A DNA stretch of 64,000 bases, taken from the NCBI GenBank assembly GCA_038503075.1, contig JBCAML010000005.1:744001-808000 (forward strand), read 5' to 3'. This document shows positions 1-14,517 of this stretch, piece by piece. This DNA comes from Gyromitra esculenta (taxonomy: Eukaryota; Ascomycota; Pezizomycetes; Pezizales; Discinaceae). Numbering within the stretch: position 1 is the stretch's first letter; the number at the start of each line of letters is the position of its first letter. The notes below the pieces were generated by a model. It saw only the letters and a list, made by a program, of their open reading frames with translations. It did not search any database and was not told the origin of the DNA. The translations under genes were made by a program, and so were the position numbers.

Positions 1-3000
1 TTCTGCTGACCAGTTGTGTAGTCTTAATCGAGAGAGAGAAAAAGAAAATAATAATGCACTGTTTTGATTTGCAGTTGAGCCTCAAATATTTTCCTTCTTC
101 TTAGGATCTCTTTTCGCCTGCGAGACGTCTTTTCTTCTCTTGAGAAATCGAATATAAGCCAAATGCCTCGTACCCTAAGCTGATCACCCACGAGAGAATG
201 TGGGGGAGATTGGCGGGTAGCAAGAACTTTGAAAACAGCTTTGTGCTGACTTGTGCTGGCTCGGTGATCTGCCAACTTCCGACAACAAACCAACGTTAAA
301 GCTCAGTCTAACCTTTATCGCCCACAGCTAACTCTTTCTTCAATCAAAATTGATTTAATCTCGTCGTTCTCCGGATAGTGACTTGACTATCAAAGATCAA
401 CAGGTGACCTGATAAGGCTGGTTCTAGTTTAAGCGGCGCTGGGGAAATCAGCTAAAATTGATTCGGCCGAGTCGATGGGCAGGCACAGGGTCAAGATGCG
501 AAAACGTACACTTTTCTGACCCGCAGGATCACTGTTCGTTGCGGGTGTTGCTGGATGGCTTTGGGGGGGGGCAAAATGGCAAGAGAATCGTAATGTGCGA
601 AGTGAAAAATCTGGAGTGAATGTACAATCTCAACTGTTAGACCCCGTCGATACCCGAGAGGAAACTCTTCCCCTCACACCCCACGGTTAAGGTCACTTAC
701 AAAGTCGTAACTGTACTGCAGAACGACAACAATTGGCGGCAGACCAAATCTTCGAAAACCGGAGGATCTGGAATCGGTGCCTGGGGAATAGTGATGATGT
801 TGATAACACCTAGGTTCTGACAAGGCGGATGGTGCCTGGAAGTTTGGTTGCAACCCAGATCGGACGATATCGAGAATTCGGCAAAATCAAAAGAATGCAG
901 AGGGAAGCGACAGGCGCAAGTATTAATATTACGTGGTTTGCGAGTCGATAGGGGACTGACGGTAAGTTGTAGTAGATTTCAATACCTAGCCTATGGACAT
1001 AAGGAGTAAATTTGATGCGGGGCGGTGGTCCAGGGATTGTCGAGGGGGTTAGGTCTGGGAGTGGGATAGCTATGGCGAACAGGTGCGCGCGGACACCAGT
1101 GGTAATTGGTGGTGAGAGGCAGCCTCGACGCGGCTTTTCCTTTTCCTTTTTTTTTTCCTTTTTCCTTTCTTTTTCTCCTATTTATTGGGTCTGGAGGGGG
1201 CCGGTGAAGCTGTATTGTAGCGGGTGGTTGTCTCGATGGATTTCAGGATGGAAAAGTTCGATTATTTTCATCCAGCTCTGTTAAACAGCCAGTGAAGCAG
1301 ACAGGCGTGTATCCAGGTATGCGCACAAAACAGCTAACTAATAACGATAGTTCCTCACAGATACGATAATGACCACAAGCATCGAGGAATGACAAAAAGG
1401 AAATAAACCATCAAATAAAAAGAAAAGAAAGGGGAAAACCGAAGAGAAAATATCAGGAGCAACGGCCCCGACAGTAAGTTACGGGGGATGGACAGGATCA
1501 GGCTGGTAACTGCACCGCACAGCTAGGCGTTCTCGAGCGGCTTCACGGGGGGCCCGGAATTCTAACATCATCGTGGTCTGTGCGAAGAATGCGTGCATGG
1601 CCCGGCAAGGATCTGAGCAGCAGTCCTCAAGTAAGACTCACGCTAAGGTCGACTTGCAGGAAGCATGCCGAGGGGAGGGGTGGAGAGACCTGGCGTATGA
1701 TATTATTGTCGTGGGCAGCTCGTTAGAGTATAGTTTAGGGTAAGCGGAGGTAACCACTAGACATGGACTGGAGATGGATGGGCAGAGAGGGAAGGGAAAC
1801 AAGTGTGGGTGGAGACAGAGTGCTGGGTTTGACCAAGAGGTCCACCTTCTTCTGCTTCTTCCACCTTCTATTCTTCCTCTTCCTCTTCCTCTTCCTCTCC
1901 GTCTTCTTCTTCTTCTTCTTCTTCGTGTGCATTTGTTCTCATAAACATGCATCACCGACGGTTCCTCTGCCCCAAAAAGGAACAGCGGGAGAAACCGAAG
2001 ATCACGGCTATGGTTGATGCAGACTCGCACGAAGAACGTTGTATCAAAGAACAGGGCGTGGTAGCCATTCAAATGGCGTCTGTGCTCCAGCGGATGCATA
2101 CGTAGCGGAACCAGGAACCCAAGAGGCTCAGCAGACAGGCCTGCCAGGCTGCGCTTACTACTAATTTACATACACCACGAACAAGGGAGAAGCCCAGGGT
2201 AGATAGAGTACATGTAGGTAATACACGTAGGCACGATATACAGTCAAATGACACGGCGAAGATACACGTACTTACATGTACCTAGCTACAGGAATTCCAG
2301 AAACCTTCTGTGTCTATGCATCAACTTCGCCTTGCCTACACGTACAATGTGATGTTCGCTTCAAGTCGCCTATGATCTCTCATCCGGCAGATCGTGCGTC
2401 CTCCTCCCCACTCCCGATTATGCCTCCCCCCCGAATCCCCCCAGTCCCGACGGCCCCCATTCTCGGTTTATTCAAGTGGTTGCATCCCGATTTGCTGCCG
2501 AACGACATCGTCATAGTGTATTCGTAGTGTATTTTTCTGCCCCCCTGCCATTCGGCACTATTATTATCACAAATAATTTATGTCATTAAGAAGCAACATC
2601 CGAAGTGCCGGACATTTGCTACCGAAAAGGCGATCCTATTACTTTTTTTGAATGTTTGTCGACTTTCTTGTTCTATCATTTTCATTTATTCCGACTGCTA
2701 TCCCTACCTTTTGAAATGCCCTTCCATGCTCTCTGATACGCCCGTCCCTCTCAAGCCTATCATAGCAAGCACAAGTAGGAGTTGTGCATGGCACCGGTAT
2801 GCAGAGTACCAAAGTACCAGAAAAGTAATGTGAGTACGGTGATTTCGAGGAAAAGAACGTCCGTAATGCTCCGTATGTTCTGGGGAGACTGGGCAAGAAG
2901 CGCGTGTTGCTCACATGGCCAGCGAGAACTGTGTGGAGGAAGTCTGTCAATTGCGCCATGATGCACTATCCCTGTTTAGCGCCGGCCCACACTTTTTCGG

Positions 3001-5109
3001 TTTTCGATTCCTTGCAATTGGCTGTGCCAGAAGCCGGCCACTCCAGTTCTTCTGAAATTCGTTCCCCTTTTGGTTTGTGTACAAAGTCTGTGCGTAACTG
3101 ATCCATGGAAAGAAAGTCCTCCTCACGCACAGCTGCCACGAAGGTTACACGATTTTCCCTGGAAAGGCCAAGATCACAGCTGATTGGGTTATTAGTACTC
3201 GCCCTTCTGCAGCAACAAAATGGTCTTGCCGACTAGAAACTAGTGTCCCATCCTCCCCGTCTACTAATTCCCTGAGAAGCGAGTCCAACCCGAGAAGCGA
3301 GGTACCACATCAAACGCATCACTTGTATGAGAGAAAGCAGGGAAAATACACAAGATAGCTACAAGCCTATAACTCCCCTTTAGAGATATTTCAAAAAGTG
3401 GGGACTGGTTCTGATACAACTGCCCATGGAAAACTTCAGGTGTTGAGTTCAAATTTCCATCGTTACTCAGTAGATGGATGGTGTGAACTTCGAACGATAC
3501 CGGAAACGCCCTACGCTTAAAATTTAGCTGCCCCCGCGGGAAGTAATCCTATCGCCACTAAATATGTCAAACGAAGTTTCAGATCCGTCAAAATTTCATA
3601 TCGCAAGATTTCGTCGTTTATTTCCAGTCAATCATAATTTTCTCAGGTATCCGAAGAATGTTGTGGTGATCATTGGTTGTTTCAATCTTGTTGGTTTGGT
3701 TTGGTTTGTTGGTTTGTCTTTGGGTTGAATTCTTGGGGGAACACTTTCCAGGCCAGGGAATTACGTTACAGATGTGGTTGGGCTTACTATTTTCCGGCTG
3801 CGTTGTTCATACCTCAACCAAGGATCCCCCTGCTCATAACGTGCGTTCCCACAGAATTTTGATCCAACCCTCCTCCCCGTTCATAGAACTTGGATAGAAG
3901 ATTCTCAATTCTCCGCCACGGCCATGTTCCCCATTCCTACTTGTTGTTTTTCCTCAGCCAGAAGATTAAGGCAAAACAGTTTGAAGGTCTAGCGAATAAT
4001 TTTTTCTCATACTCGATGCGCTCTTAACACTACCGGGGTTGTTGATCATGTAACTGAAGAAGCAGCAGCCTTTTTGACGGAGCTATCGGCGATTTCACCG
4101 GTCGCCAAACAGGAACCCCATGATCGCCAAGCCCCCCCCCAAGGACAACCAGGAAAACCCTTCTTCTCCCTCAAGAATCCTGTAATTGAGCATACTTTAT
4201 TTTTCCGGGCCAACAAGTTTCCGTCATGGAGTAGGACAGGGTTGGTGAGTTTATGAGATCGGAATCGCCTTTAAGAAATAAATACTATATCTAACATACA
4301 GAGATATACCCCAGGAAAAACCGGTGATGGTGGCGGAAAAACGTACATGGAGAAGAGAGTAAAAAAAAAAATACCGTGGAACAATCCGGGGTGGACCCAA
4401 AGAGCCCTGCTAATAGGCAAACTCTTTGACCCTATCCTGTATCTCATGAAAAGTGAATATGATGCAGTTCTGTACGTTAGTGGGTGGTCGTACATTTGTG
4501 TAACCTATGGGTCCTCCCAAAACCCGTCTAAAGTTCTACGCTAGGCATGCGACGTATTCGAAACGCCCTTTGCGTACGCAGGAACCTCGGGTATTTACTC
4601 TCCGCTTAAGATTGTTTCAAGCTTCGGCCCGAGAGGGAATGGTACATTGGGTGACCGGTATCGAGACGGCGGTACATACTTCAACGAGCCAAGCTATCTT
4701 CTTGAAATTCGATAGAAGGAGACAATATGGTTTTTGGTTGAAATCCCCAGACATCACCACCCCAAAACGGACTAGATGAGGAGAAATGATACTAAAATCG
4801 GCTTTTTGCCTAATACCCCGAGAAGGCCAGGGATATTGCCCGCCTTCCTGCCGAAGAGGAGCCTTGTTACGCTCACCCAGCCGGACCTGAGCTGATAGCA
4901 AACCCAAGGTTGAAACCCTCGGGAGATCCACTTTGTACGTAAAGGTCCCCGAGTGGCTTGCGCGAATACTTTGGCAAGAAGATACTGGTCGCTGGAGATT
5001 ACGGAGATCGCCATCGGAAAAAGTTTGATTTGCAATGCGCATTTACTCGTGCATGAAATAATAGCCCGTGCGGAAAGCTATTTCTCACTTGCTGATGGAG
5101 TTACTAGAG
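1..5109. other. Gene-free tract at the left end
   Basis: No reading frame here has recognisable protein similarity or a plausible intron-exon structure. It contains polypyrimidine tracts near 1136-1175 and 1842-1924, a short TTGGT-rich run near 3685-3715, and otherwise mixed sequence. The open frames are short and shadowed on both strands. It could be regulatory or decayed mobile DNA; I see nothing specific. Confidence 0.6.
1842..1924. repeat. TTC/CTT polypyrimidine microsatellite
   Basis: An imperfect TTC and TTCCTC run ending in an uninterrupted stretch of CTT units. The Lys/Arg-rich frames on the minus strand and the Phe/Leu-rich frame on the plus strand across it come from the repeat, not from genes. 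Confidence 0.85.
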
Positions 5110-5364
5110 TACCGTAGTATTTCGCGGTTAGGCCTGAAGGCCTAATGTAAAGTGGAGAGAGAAAAGTCCGCATGAAAGATGTTTCGGATGGCTTCATCTG
5201 AGCCTTTGATTGGTATAGCTGACTCAACCCAGGCGTAACCCTAAAATCAGAGGATATTAGCTCTCGCTATTGGCCAAACACCAAGAATCTAAGACTTTTC
5301 ATGCAGACTTTTCCCTCTCCACTTTACATTAGGCCTCGAGGCCTAACCGCGAAATACTACGGTA
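5110..5364. mobile_element. Foldback (MITE-like) element, TACCGTAGTATTTCGCGG termini
   Basis: A 255-bp element with inverted terminal arms of about 68 bp that match almost perfectly. The left arm starts TACCGTAGTATTTCGCGG at 5110 and the right arm ends with its reverse complement at 5364. Each arm carries a small internal palindrome (AGGCCT, two or four bases, AGGCCT-like). It is bounded by TA on both sides, as expected for TA-target insertion. There is no coding capacity, so it is non-autonomous. The first 15 bases resemble those of the element at 14804. Confidence 0.8.
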
Positions 5365-8300
5365 GGCAAGTAGTTCTTCTAAACTCTTTTTCACCAAGTG
5401 GCCCTGATTATTCCCTCAACAGTAAGAATCGAATTAGCAGCCCGTGCACAGATCCACAAAAGTAGTTTTTAGGAAAATCACTCTACAGTTATAGGGATAA
5501 CCCGTCTTCACTCTAGGAATAAGCAATAGCTATTTTGCACAGTGATGCTAACCTCATCTCCAAGTGCTAGCACACCCATATCCCCGCAACTCTACAAAAC
5601 TGCGGATTGTCCTGCTGAACCGGATCGCCTAGCAGCAATCTCGGACGACGGCAGTGTCAATGGCTCTGAATCCGATGGTGATGTATCTTGAGTGGCGGAG
5701 GTTGCAATGACCGTATGTCTCATGTCCAAATATATCAATGAGAAATGACCAAGTAGTAAGTTTCGTAGCGCTAGTAACAGTGACTCACAATGGAGGAGCA
5801 CTTGGGCTTATATTATATTCAGAGACTGTGGGGACTAGTGATATTAGTTAGCATTGCTGGTATAACTTCTATTGGTTGATGATTTTTCCCATTGTGAGAC
5901 TCCAACATTGTTATCGAGAGTGCAATCTCGAGAGCAGCGAGCAAAGTTGTGTATCCCTGTTACGCTAAGAGATCTGGAGGGGGAGGTCCGTTATGTGTGT
6001 TTCTGCCGCCCGAGGTGTTTTTCAGTCTGGTGGGCTGGGGATGCTTCGACTCAGCTATCGTTGGGATGCTAAACAACCTCGACTCCGATACACGTGACTG
6101 ACGTAGCCTTGTTCGGTTAGTGCCGATAGTCTTGGCACATGCTTAGACCATGATCAGCCAGATCCTGCACGTTTTTGCCACGTTTCCCGGGAATACGCCA
6201 GAACCCCCAAGTCCGAACCTCCCGTTGGGCCGTTACGCACTTTTTCCCCTGAAACAAATCACTTCAAGGATCCTCGGCATCATCCCTAGTGTGGTTCTGA
6301 CGACAGGCACGTGGAAAACAATCTTCGCTGCGTATGTTTTGGGCTCAGGATCCCACCACCCTCTACAGAATTCCTCAAAGGCGAGGCGAGGCGTTTTCCA
6401 GAAGTTGACGACGACGACGAAGGTTGCCTCCATCGCGTGCGATTTCAGGGTCCATAACATCTTGGAGCAACAGTAACGCCAGGTCTTGCCTCACGTACTC
6501 ACCTACATTGACGCCGCTTGATGATTTAGCTAAATTGGAAATGTGAGCTCGTGAATTGCAAGTAAGATCTGGCGGGATATAAGACCCAAGTATGGATACG
6601 AATGCCAGTTAACGATCTTCCTCCGAGATAGCAAGAAAAAAACGCCTTCAAAAGCAAAATCTTCTTTACAGAGATATTATTTTTGAGGTTGATAGTTGGT
6701 GGCGCACGAAAGAAATCTCATGTACTCAGGGCGTTGATGGTGGGTTCATGCTTATGGGATGGGGGGGAGCGAAGGGTGTTTGCGGACCTTCGTGGAACTT
6801 CTGGAAAAGCACCTGTGCTCGTGCCCCTCTCGCTTGATGTTCTATCAACGTCGTAAAGTCAAGGATCAAGGTAGTGGCCATACCAGGTGGCAGACTAATA
6901 TGACCACACCAAGGAGCTCTTGCCAGGTCTGATGCGGGGAAGTATGGGCGATAGTGAACCATTTACGACAGCCACTATTTTGCTGCGCCCTGATCGCAAT
7001 CGACAAATGAACGCATCTTGTTCCTTTGAAGTCTCCAACGTGTGTGCATATGTAGACAAGGAAGCGCCGGTAAACGAGTACGTTTGTTCCGAAGCCCTTG
7101 CCATCGGTGGAGAAGATTTATGCGATCAAAGTAGTCACTGCCTGTGGAAGGCAGGTTTTGATTTCTAGAAGAAGAAAGGAAGCATCTCCCACATGGCGTC
7201 AAGGGGAAGTGAAACAGGAAAAGAAATATATGCGACGCTTTCGCCCAGCTTAGGGTTGAGCACGTTTTCCGAGGTTACTTCTGTTGTGGATTGCGACCTT
7301 AAAGTTCGCCGTCTAATCTCCCCCAGAGCACAGACAGGTACCTATTCTCAAGTGCCAATCTTATGAGATCAATAGCTGTCGTAACAAAGAAAGGAAGTCG
7401 ATGTGGAAAATGCATCAGTCTTACTATGCGATGACTATGCTGAGACCCTAAAGAACGTCTAGAAGGAACACCAAATGAAAATTCCACACAAAGAGATCGT
7501 CAGAACAGAGGGGAACAACATGCCTGCTCAACAAAAACCAGAGGAGTTCATCTTAACAAAGGACATAGTACATGGCACTGCAGCTAGCGATTTTTCTCCC
7601 TCATAGAACCCAGTAGATGGCTTTCAATTAAAATTGGTAATGGCTACCCAACACGTTAACGATTGACATTACCGTCAACTCCTGAACCATACAAATCACT
7701 CTGGTTTCACCTATTTCGTGTTGCTTGCTGAGGTGCTGCAGAAGCCCAAATCCAACTGCACTCTTGACGAGGTCTTGCTTCGCTTCGAGCTCATATTCTA
7801 GAAACCCACTTGTGGTGATCGCATAACAGTAGTACGTCCATCGGTTGTCTCAGGACTTTCAGCGGGCGTTTAGTGCTGTCCCGCGTGTACTTATCGGATC
7901 CGTTCTCGGGCAGAAGCAACCCAAATTCTCTCATCCGCTTGCATTCTTCCGTCCAATGAAGAGCAGTTCTGCGCTAATAGCCATTTACCTTGATGTCGGG
8001 CCGTTGTCTAGAAGCATCTCCGACACATCCATATCCATCTGATATGCGGAGTGATGTACAGCAATCGCTACGTGAATATTTTGGTACGATCATCGACTCC
8101 CCTTTCGAGTAGCCTAGCTACCGATTGGTCACCAACGAACCCTGATAGAGAACGGCCCATCCAGAATCGCGTTCGGCGGCTCGCTCGCCTCGTTATGAGT
8201 GTTTTGTGTAACAGTGTTTTTTTTATTTCTTCATCATTCGGGGGGATTCACTTTCTACGTTGCTGTAGCGGACTTCGTTCCTTCCAGATCCCCGACGAGG

Positions 8301-11300
8301 TGCCGGTTGCAGCGGTGGCTACCGGCTCTTCCCCCGTTTCGGCAGCGTCTCTTTCATACCGGCCTATGTCTAGGTTATGCCCGTCTGGCAAAGTTGATGT
8401 CTCTACCTCATGTGGAAATACCTGAGCTAGAGAAGGATGCTGTGCCTCCGTTGCCCAACAGCGCTTCGGAATTCCGATGTACCCCATTTCCCCATAAAAG
8501 TAAGTGAATTTGGCATCAATCACATTTGTGTGAAATGCCTTTTTACAAGAATATTTTTGGTAGTACAGGGCCGGTCCCTGCATGTTCTCATGCAGGGCGG
8601 ACTGTTGAGAAGTGGGGTTTAGAGGAATACGAAACGGCGGCTGCTACAGATAACATTAATGTAGAAGTTTTGAAGATCGGTTATATGAGTGTGCTAATTT
8701 ATTTAGGCATTGAGGAGAGGCACCGAGGATCACAAGGTACAAGTACATGTACATATAATTACAAGTATAGTTACAGTTTTTTGGGGATCAGTAAGCTGCG
8801 TGTGACCTTGAGGATTTGGTTTTTTTTCTTTCTTCAATCAGCGATAGCATATTAAAAATGAGATGAGTTAGCTCACCTTGAGAGTTTAAAGGTAGCAATA
8901 TTCACACATCTGTCTTTTCTACGTCTAGAAGAAGTTTAAGGCTCATTGATGTTTCTCCTTGAGTCGATCGATATATTATTTTCCCCGTTGCCAAGTCTCT
9001 CCAAATATACGTATATAGAAGCCATCATGGCATCTCACTCGTTTGATCTTGGTCATGGTATCACGGTGGTTCTAAGCTGCTTCCTCAACCGCGCGCTGGA
9101 AATCCTTGTCTCTGTTTTTTCTAGAGATCCTGGGCTTGACGCGAGTGAAATGGATTCTACATGCCAGTGCCGTCGGGTATCCTGCTCCTCCGATAAGAGT
9201 ATATTGTTGCTGCTAATGGGTAGAGCCCCGGGGATGAACTAAGAAATATTACCAATCAAGTTTGTGAGTGTCTGTTGGATATGATCAAGGCACTTGCGGT
9301 GCCATTTACCTATATACTAACGCCTATTGGCTGTTGGAGGCCACAGAGACTCTTTAGTGTGTCCCGTAGCATTAGTATAAAACACCTAAACCCTGATTTT
9401 CCCCGAGCTTCAGCCGAGCTCAAGGTACCCCGCAGTGTTTTACGCGCCAGTGGGAAACATAGCAGAACGAATAGAGCTCCTGGATTGCATTGTGGTACAG
9501 TAATTTTGCGCGCAAGCAAATCCCCCGGATTTGCACCTGCCCGAGCAGAAAAATTCTAAACTGCAACGACGATGTGTGACACCTTCTAACCGGATACGTA
9601 ACTATATTATATAAATACTGCTTAGGTTTCTGTGGGTCGCTAATTTTTAATCTTTTCTGGAACCCTCTTGCCTGATTCGTATGGGGCGATCTTCCCTTGT
9701 ATTTTCGCCTTTTTTTAATTTAAAGGGATTTGGAATCTGCCACCTCCTGGCCAAAGCTTGTTTTTAAATCTGTGCCAAGTTTCTGACTAGTGCGTTGCGG
9801 ATATTGTGAGGGGTTTTTCTCTCTCTCTGTTTGTTGCATTATGAACCCGGGGATATGTTAGACACGGCTAACTGTAAAGTACGGTGCAGATGTTTCAAAA
9901 GACCCGAAATGTTCTAGAAGGCCATATCACAACTGCAAATTTCGATCAGAAGGAAGCTAGCGGTATCCAACTAACGTAGTCCTTATCTCAAAGTACGAAA
10001 TACGTATACTAGTATGCCTGCCTTTTAGGGCCGGCCCCATAGCCTGACGTCAAACGAGCTGCTGGGCCTGAGCAGTCAGTATAAAAGCCACAAGCTTAAT
10101 AATGCTAATTCCAAGACAAACCATTAAGTGGTATTCTATTGTCTCGGCTATGCGAATTGTGAAGAGTACTAGCCGGAATGTGGAAATAACTACCGATCAG
10201 CATAATGGGTATGGGTTACGACGATGATCCCTAGAAAACGAGGCGGTTTGAGGTAAAAGCTTGGTATACAGACATGCTTCTAGGATTATAGCCAGTACGC
10301 TAGTCTAAGCGTATAGCCTGAAGTGGATGACCTCGTATCTAATAAGATTGAGGTTTCACTCTTAGTGCGCAGTAATTGAATCGCCCCGAGCTAGAGACTT
10401 AGCTGATCGGCTATTCTTCTGCCTCAAACCTGTTATATGTACCGGCAGGATTATTCAATTCAAATTAGGTGGCATTTTGATGGGATCTATTCTCTTCCTT
10501 GGATATGAAAAAACCGGTATAAATTTGGTTTGCGTAACGACTTGAAAGGGAACCTTCCATAAGGCGTCAGGTTCTCCGGGATCCTGGTTGCTGGAACATT
10601 ACGACTGACATGTCAACGCACGGATTTTATAAAGTTGGGAAGTCGGTCAAAGCGGGTAGCCCGGCGTCATGCATCAACAATTTGTTTCTCCCGCATTACG
10701 AACCAGGAAACCTTTCGAGAGGCTGCAGGATTTCGAGATGGAGCATCGTAATATGTGGGAGTCGTTGCATAACTGGGAAAAAAAAAGTGGGTGTGTGGAT
10801 TTCAAAAGCATGAGTTTTCGGAATGTGGGGCTATCGTCTGCTAAGTCTATTCCCTGAGGAAAGAAGTTGGTGGCCGGTGGGCCATGCAGTTAGTACGCTA
10901 TAATGCTGGTATCTAGTAGGAGATCATAAATCAGTAGGAATGCAACCTTTGGCTCGACTATCCGTGATGCCGACTTTGTGATTCGAAATCCACCCAATCA
11001 TGGGACAGGACTGTCGGAGTTGATAATGCACATATAGTGAGACATGTGGTTAATTAAGGGGTACTAGGTTTTGAGAGGCACGAGGTATCCACGCAGAATA
11101 TTGCATTACTAGATCGAGTGTAGAATATCGTCATTGATTGTACTGTGTTTGACTTTGTCAGACTTTGTTGGTGTCTTTTAAGAGAGTAGCGATTTGGTGG
11201 CGTACTGGGTGCCCGGCATGTAGCACCGAAATGCCAGATGGTGGATCTAGTGGAGGTAGGATTTGATATGTGCGGAAATGCTATGGAGGCGCTAGTTCCA

Positions 11301-14236
11301 GTATTTCCGAAGAAGAGAGGGCTGTTGCATCCGACCAATGCGAATACTAAACATAATTGGCTCTCTTGTTGTTAGCTCTCTTGTGGTCTGTATTTCCGGT
11401 TGCCCCCAGGCACCACATGGCATTGGTTTCATCCTCTAATCCGCCCTCCGTGACTTGGGTTGACTACATGTACCTATACTGCCCCCCGGCCGCAGCTGCA
11501 GTCCTACTCTTATGCTTCCGACGTAAGCACGGTGCACTGCAACGTCAGCCCTGATCCTTCCAACCCCCCGGGCAGCTATCTGATCGTTGCAGTATTCTGG
11601 GAGAATAAAATAAAACTGAATGCTTAGTGAAGTGGGTTTGTATGTCAATTTGGTCTAAGGGGCTGAGCTAGGGGAAAGAAAGAAAGAAAGTACTATGAGT
11701 GCATGCATATATTTGGCCAGCGCACCAACAGAGTCGAGGACGGGTTTAGATCATTGGGAAGCAGATAGTAATACTTATTATTCCTTAGTCAATCAAATTA
11801 AGAGAAGTGTGTGCGCGTCGTAGAGTAATCAATGCAACTTGGAAATATGAGAGGATGTTAGAATAAAAAGCTGCAAGCTCGATCGGGCCGGGTTTGACAT
11901 CCGTCACCGTTATTTCGTAGGCTATAATCGTACAACCATAAAGGAAGCCATCCCAGGACTATATTATAAACCATTACAGTAGTTACCTAGGCGAGGGTTC
12001 AGCGCTCTGGGGGGCAGGCCTTATTGGTGGCCTATGGGTGGTAAAACGTAGCTGATTACGTCTGTGACGTTTCTATGGCTGGCCGAGGATTAGTATACAT
12101 GTACGTGTAGTTTAGTATTTTCCCTCACCGCGACAGAAAATCTCTATGTTCAGCCCTAGGTATTAATAGATGGGTGTTCTTATTTGTTCATCCATTTGGC
12201 ATACAGCTTTAGAGGGAAGTCATAGATATACAAGTATTATAAAACGGTGGTATTGGCATAATTGAACGTGAGCCTCCCCTTTCCTTTTTAATAAGAATAA
12301 GTATATTTAGTATATATAGCAACAGCCGTACTAGGGATATTGATCAAAGACAAATAGCGCTACATTGATATGGTAACCATCAGCTAAAAGGGGTGATTTC
12401 GAGGATCGGGGGAGATGAGGTTTAGGATAAAAGAAAAATAGGAAAATTTCGATTCTTTCTATATTTTTCTTCGAGGGAACATGTAGGGCCCTTTTTTTTA
12501 AAAAAGCAAGCTGAGCAGAATATGTAGCTAGATCATAGCCAAGCACTCGGCCATCAAAGAAAAGCCCCTTTAGGCGATATGGATGGATGTCTCTCCAAAT
12601 ATATATATGTATATGTAATCTTTCTCGGTCTGTGTCTTATGAGATTTTTATTTATTCGGCGGGTATGTATGCTGAAGGGTCTTCGGACCGAGGCAGCGGC
12701 ACTGGCGGAAGGATAGGCGAAAGCTAACCATATGGTTATATCACTGTGATCAATATATACTATACATATAGTGGCTCTTTGGTCCTTCACAACATGCATT
12801 TCTCTCCTCCTTTTCTTTTTTTGCTGGTGCTTACCTGGTTATGTTTACCGATTTGCAACAGCCCCTGCTAACGCTGCAACTATGGGGATCAGCAAGAAGC
12901 ATGTATAGAATTGCTTGTTTGGCAAATTCGATTAGTATCTACCATCGGTCACAATTATAGACTGCACATTCCAAAAATTCCCCTACGCTAAAAAGCTATA
13001 CGTGGCCGAGAAGCCTATTTCCCGGGGTTCAGGTTTGGGCAACCAAAATCTTGGAATTCTCCATCAGAGCCGTTGACTTCCCCGCTTAACAAAGATGACG
13101 ATGGAGAATAGCACGTACGTGTTTCATCTTGACCTTCTATTGATTGATTAGGCTAATGGGACTATTCGTGACCACAAGTATAGCCAAGACGTAGGATCAT
13201 ATGCAGCCTTAGCCCTACGCGTGGTACAACATTCTTACTAGAAATAAAAATGGCACGGAACGCTTTGCGCACTTCCCTTAAATTCTTTGGCTAGAATAGA
13301 GAATGATATTCTAGGTTTGGCGGAAGGAATAGAGCCTCTTCCCGCGGCAGACATTTCGATACATACACGAAGCTCCAAACAATATCTCTCAATTAACCGT
13401 ACAAGCTCGGGTAACAATGCCACCTTCATCAAACTCAGCTCGCACCGCGCCTCCACAGCTAAGAACTTGTAATTAAAAGACTATACGTGTAGTCTTGGTA
13501 GGGGCATTTGGCATCGTTACGTTTTTTGAAAGTGGACGAATATATTAGGTTGTGTATCTCTATTTGGCACTACATACTGATGTACCTCGTGTGAACTACA
13601 TGTACCTATATTTTATGACTACATGCATGCGCAGGTTAAATCTGCAATTAATTTCGTACTCACCGCAGCTCCATACAAAGTGGTTTGCTGCTACCGTAGG
13701 TCGTACAAATTTACAGAGTGCAATCGCAAAGTTAGCGATCAATGAACTATCGGCAAAGCTGGGTAAAATTGGCTTTGAATCAAAGTAACTGTTATTGGTT
13801 CTTATTTGACCAATACTTCTGGTTAATCACCTAAGAAATTCTAATAGGTTCGAGTGAACCTAAGTGTCATTCTAATAACTAATTTGCGTCTTTTGTTGAT
13901 ATTGTGATTTACAGACTATCACTCGGTAGATATATCCCACAAATTTTTGGGATAATAGGGACAGGCGAGATCGACTGCATGCTTGCTGGGAAAGGCACCA
14001 TCTCTCCCTTCTATATACTACTTCTTCGTGCCTGCAGGGTACCTGTACTTTCCCTATTCCTGCGCTTCCGCCGAGGCTTCACACAGACCTCCTACTGAGC
14101 ACCGGGGCCCAACGTATTAGGAAGCCATATCCAACACAAAGGCTTATTTATTTGTTTACTATTATTTCATTCTTAGTACATTCAGCCCGTAGGTTATTGT
14201 TGAAGATAATGGATATATCCGGTATCTGCGTTAAGC
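5365..14236. other. Gene-free tract
   Basis: About 8.9 kb with no recognisable protein gene, RNA gene or long repeat. Many short open frames occur on both strands, none with recognisable motifs or consistent splicing. Base composition is AT-leaning, with TATATA stretches near 9600, 12300 and 12600. A short palindrome lies at 13850-13867 (TAGGTTC, four bases, GAACCTA) and a hairpin near 13478-13498. These are too small to assign. Confidence 0.5.
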
Positions 14237-14420
14237 GGTGAAGAAGAGGAGAAAGGAAAATCAAAGACGGGCTGCAAGCCCCTATATATAGTCTTGAGAA
14301 AGCCATAATATGTGGAATACAGGGCTTCTTCGGACTGGTATAGACCGGCCCGTGGAAAGGCCAAAAAGAGCATGAACTCCGAAAAGCCTATATCATATTA
14401 TATCCAACAGTTATGGGATT
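14237..14420. repeat. Dispersed repeat, copy 1
   Basis: This stretch is colinear with 26538-26760. Shared landmarks in order: a purine-rich GAGAAAGGAAAA-like start, a GGGC..CAAGC(C/T)CCTATATATA block, a TTCTTCGGAC/TTCTTTGGAC block, ATAGACCGGCCCG against ATAGATCGGTCCG, then TATATCCAACA. The copies are diverged but the order is conserved over roughly 180-220 bp, so this is an old interspersed repeat. The tRNA-His begins 13 bp further on. No open frame is conserved. Confidence 0.6.
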
Positions 14421-14432
14421 TAAAAAGTTGAT

Positions 14433-14513
14433 GTGGGTATCAGGAATCGAACCTGAGTCCTCTCGGAGCTATGAATCCACAACGAGAAGTACTAACCACT
14501 ATACTATACCCAC
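14433..14513 (-). tRNA. tRNA-His (GUG) with a 10-nt intron
   Basis: Read on the minus strand this folds as a full cloverleaf. The 7-bp acceptor is GTGGGTA with TACCCAC. The D-arm has AGTGGTT in its loop and a GTA/TAC stem. The anticodon stem is TCTCG/CGAGA with loop TTGTGG..C (anticodon GTG), and the T-arm is TCAGG-TTCGATT-CCTGA. The anticodon loop is ten bases too long; the extra bases sit directly after position 37, the normal place for a nuclear tRNA intron. It delivers histidine in cytosolic translation. The internal A and B boxes serve as its RNA polymerase III promoter. Confidence 0.92.
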
Positions 14514-14517
14514 TTTT

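Noticed and set aside
1638..2099. 153-codon minus-strand frame with an Arg-rich run
   Set aside because: The Arg run is the translated TTC/CTT microsatellite and the rest has no motifs.
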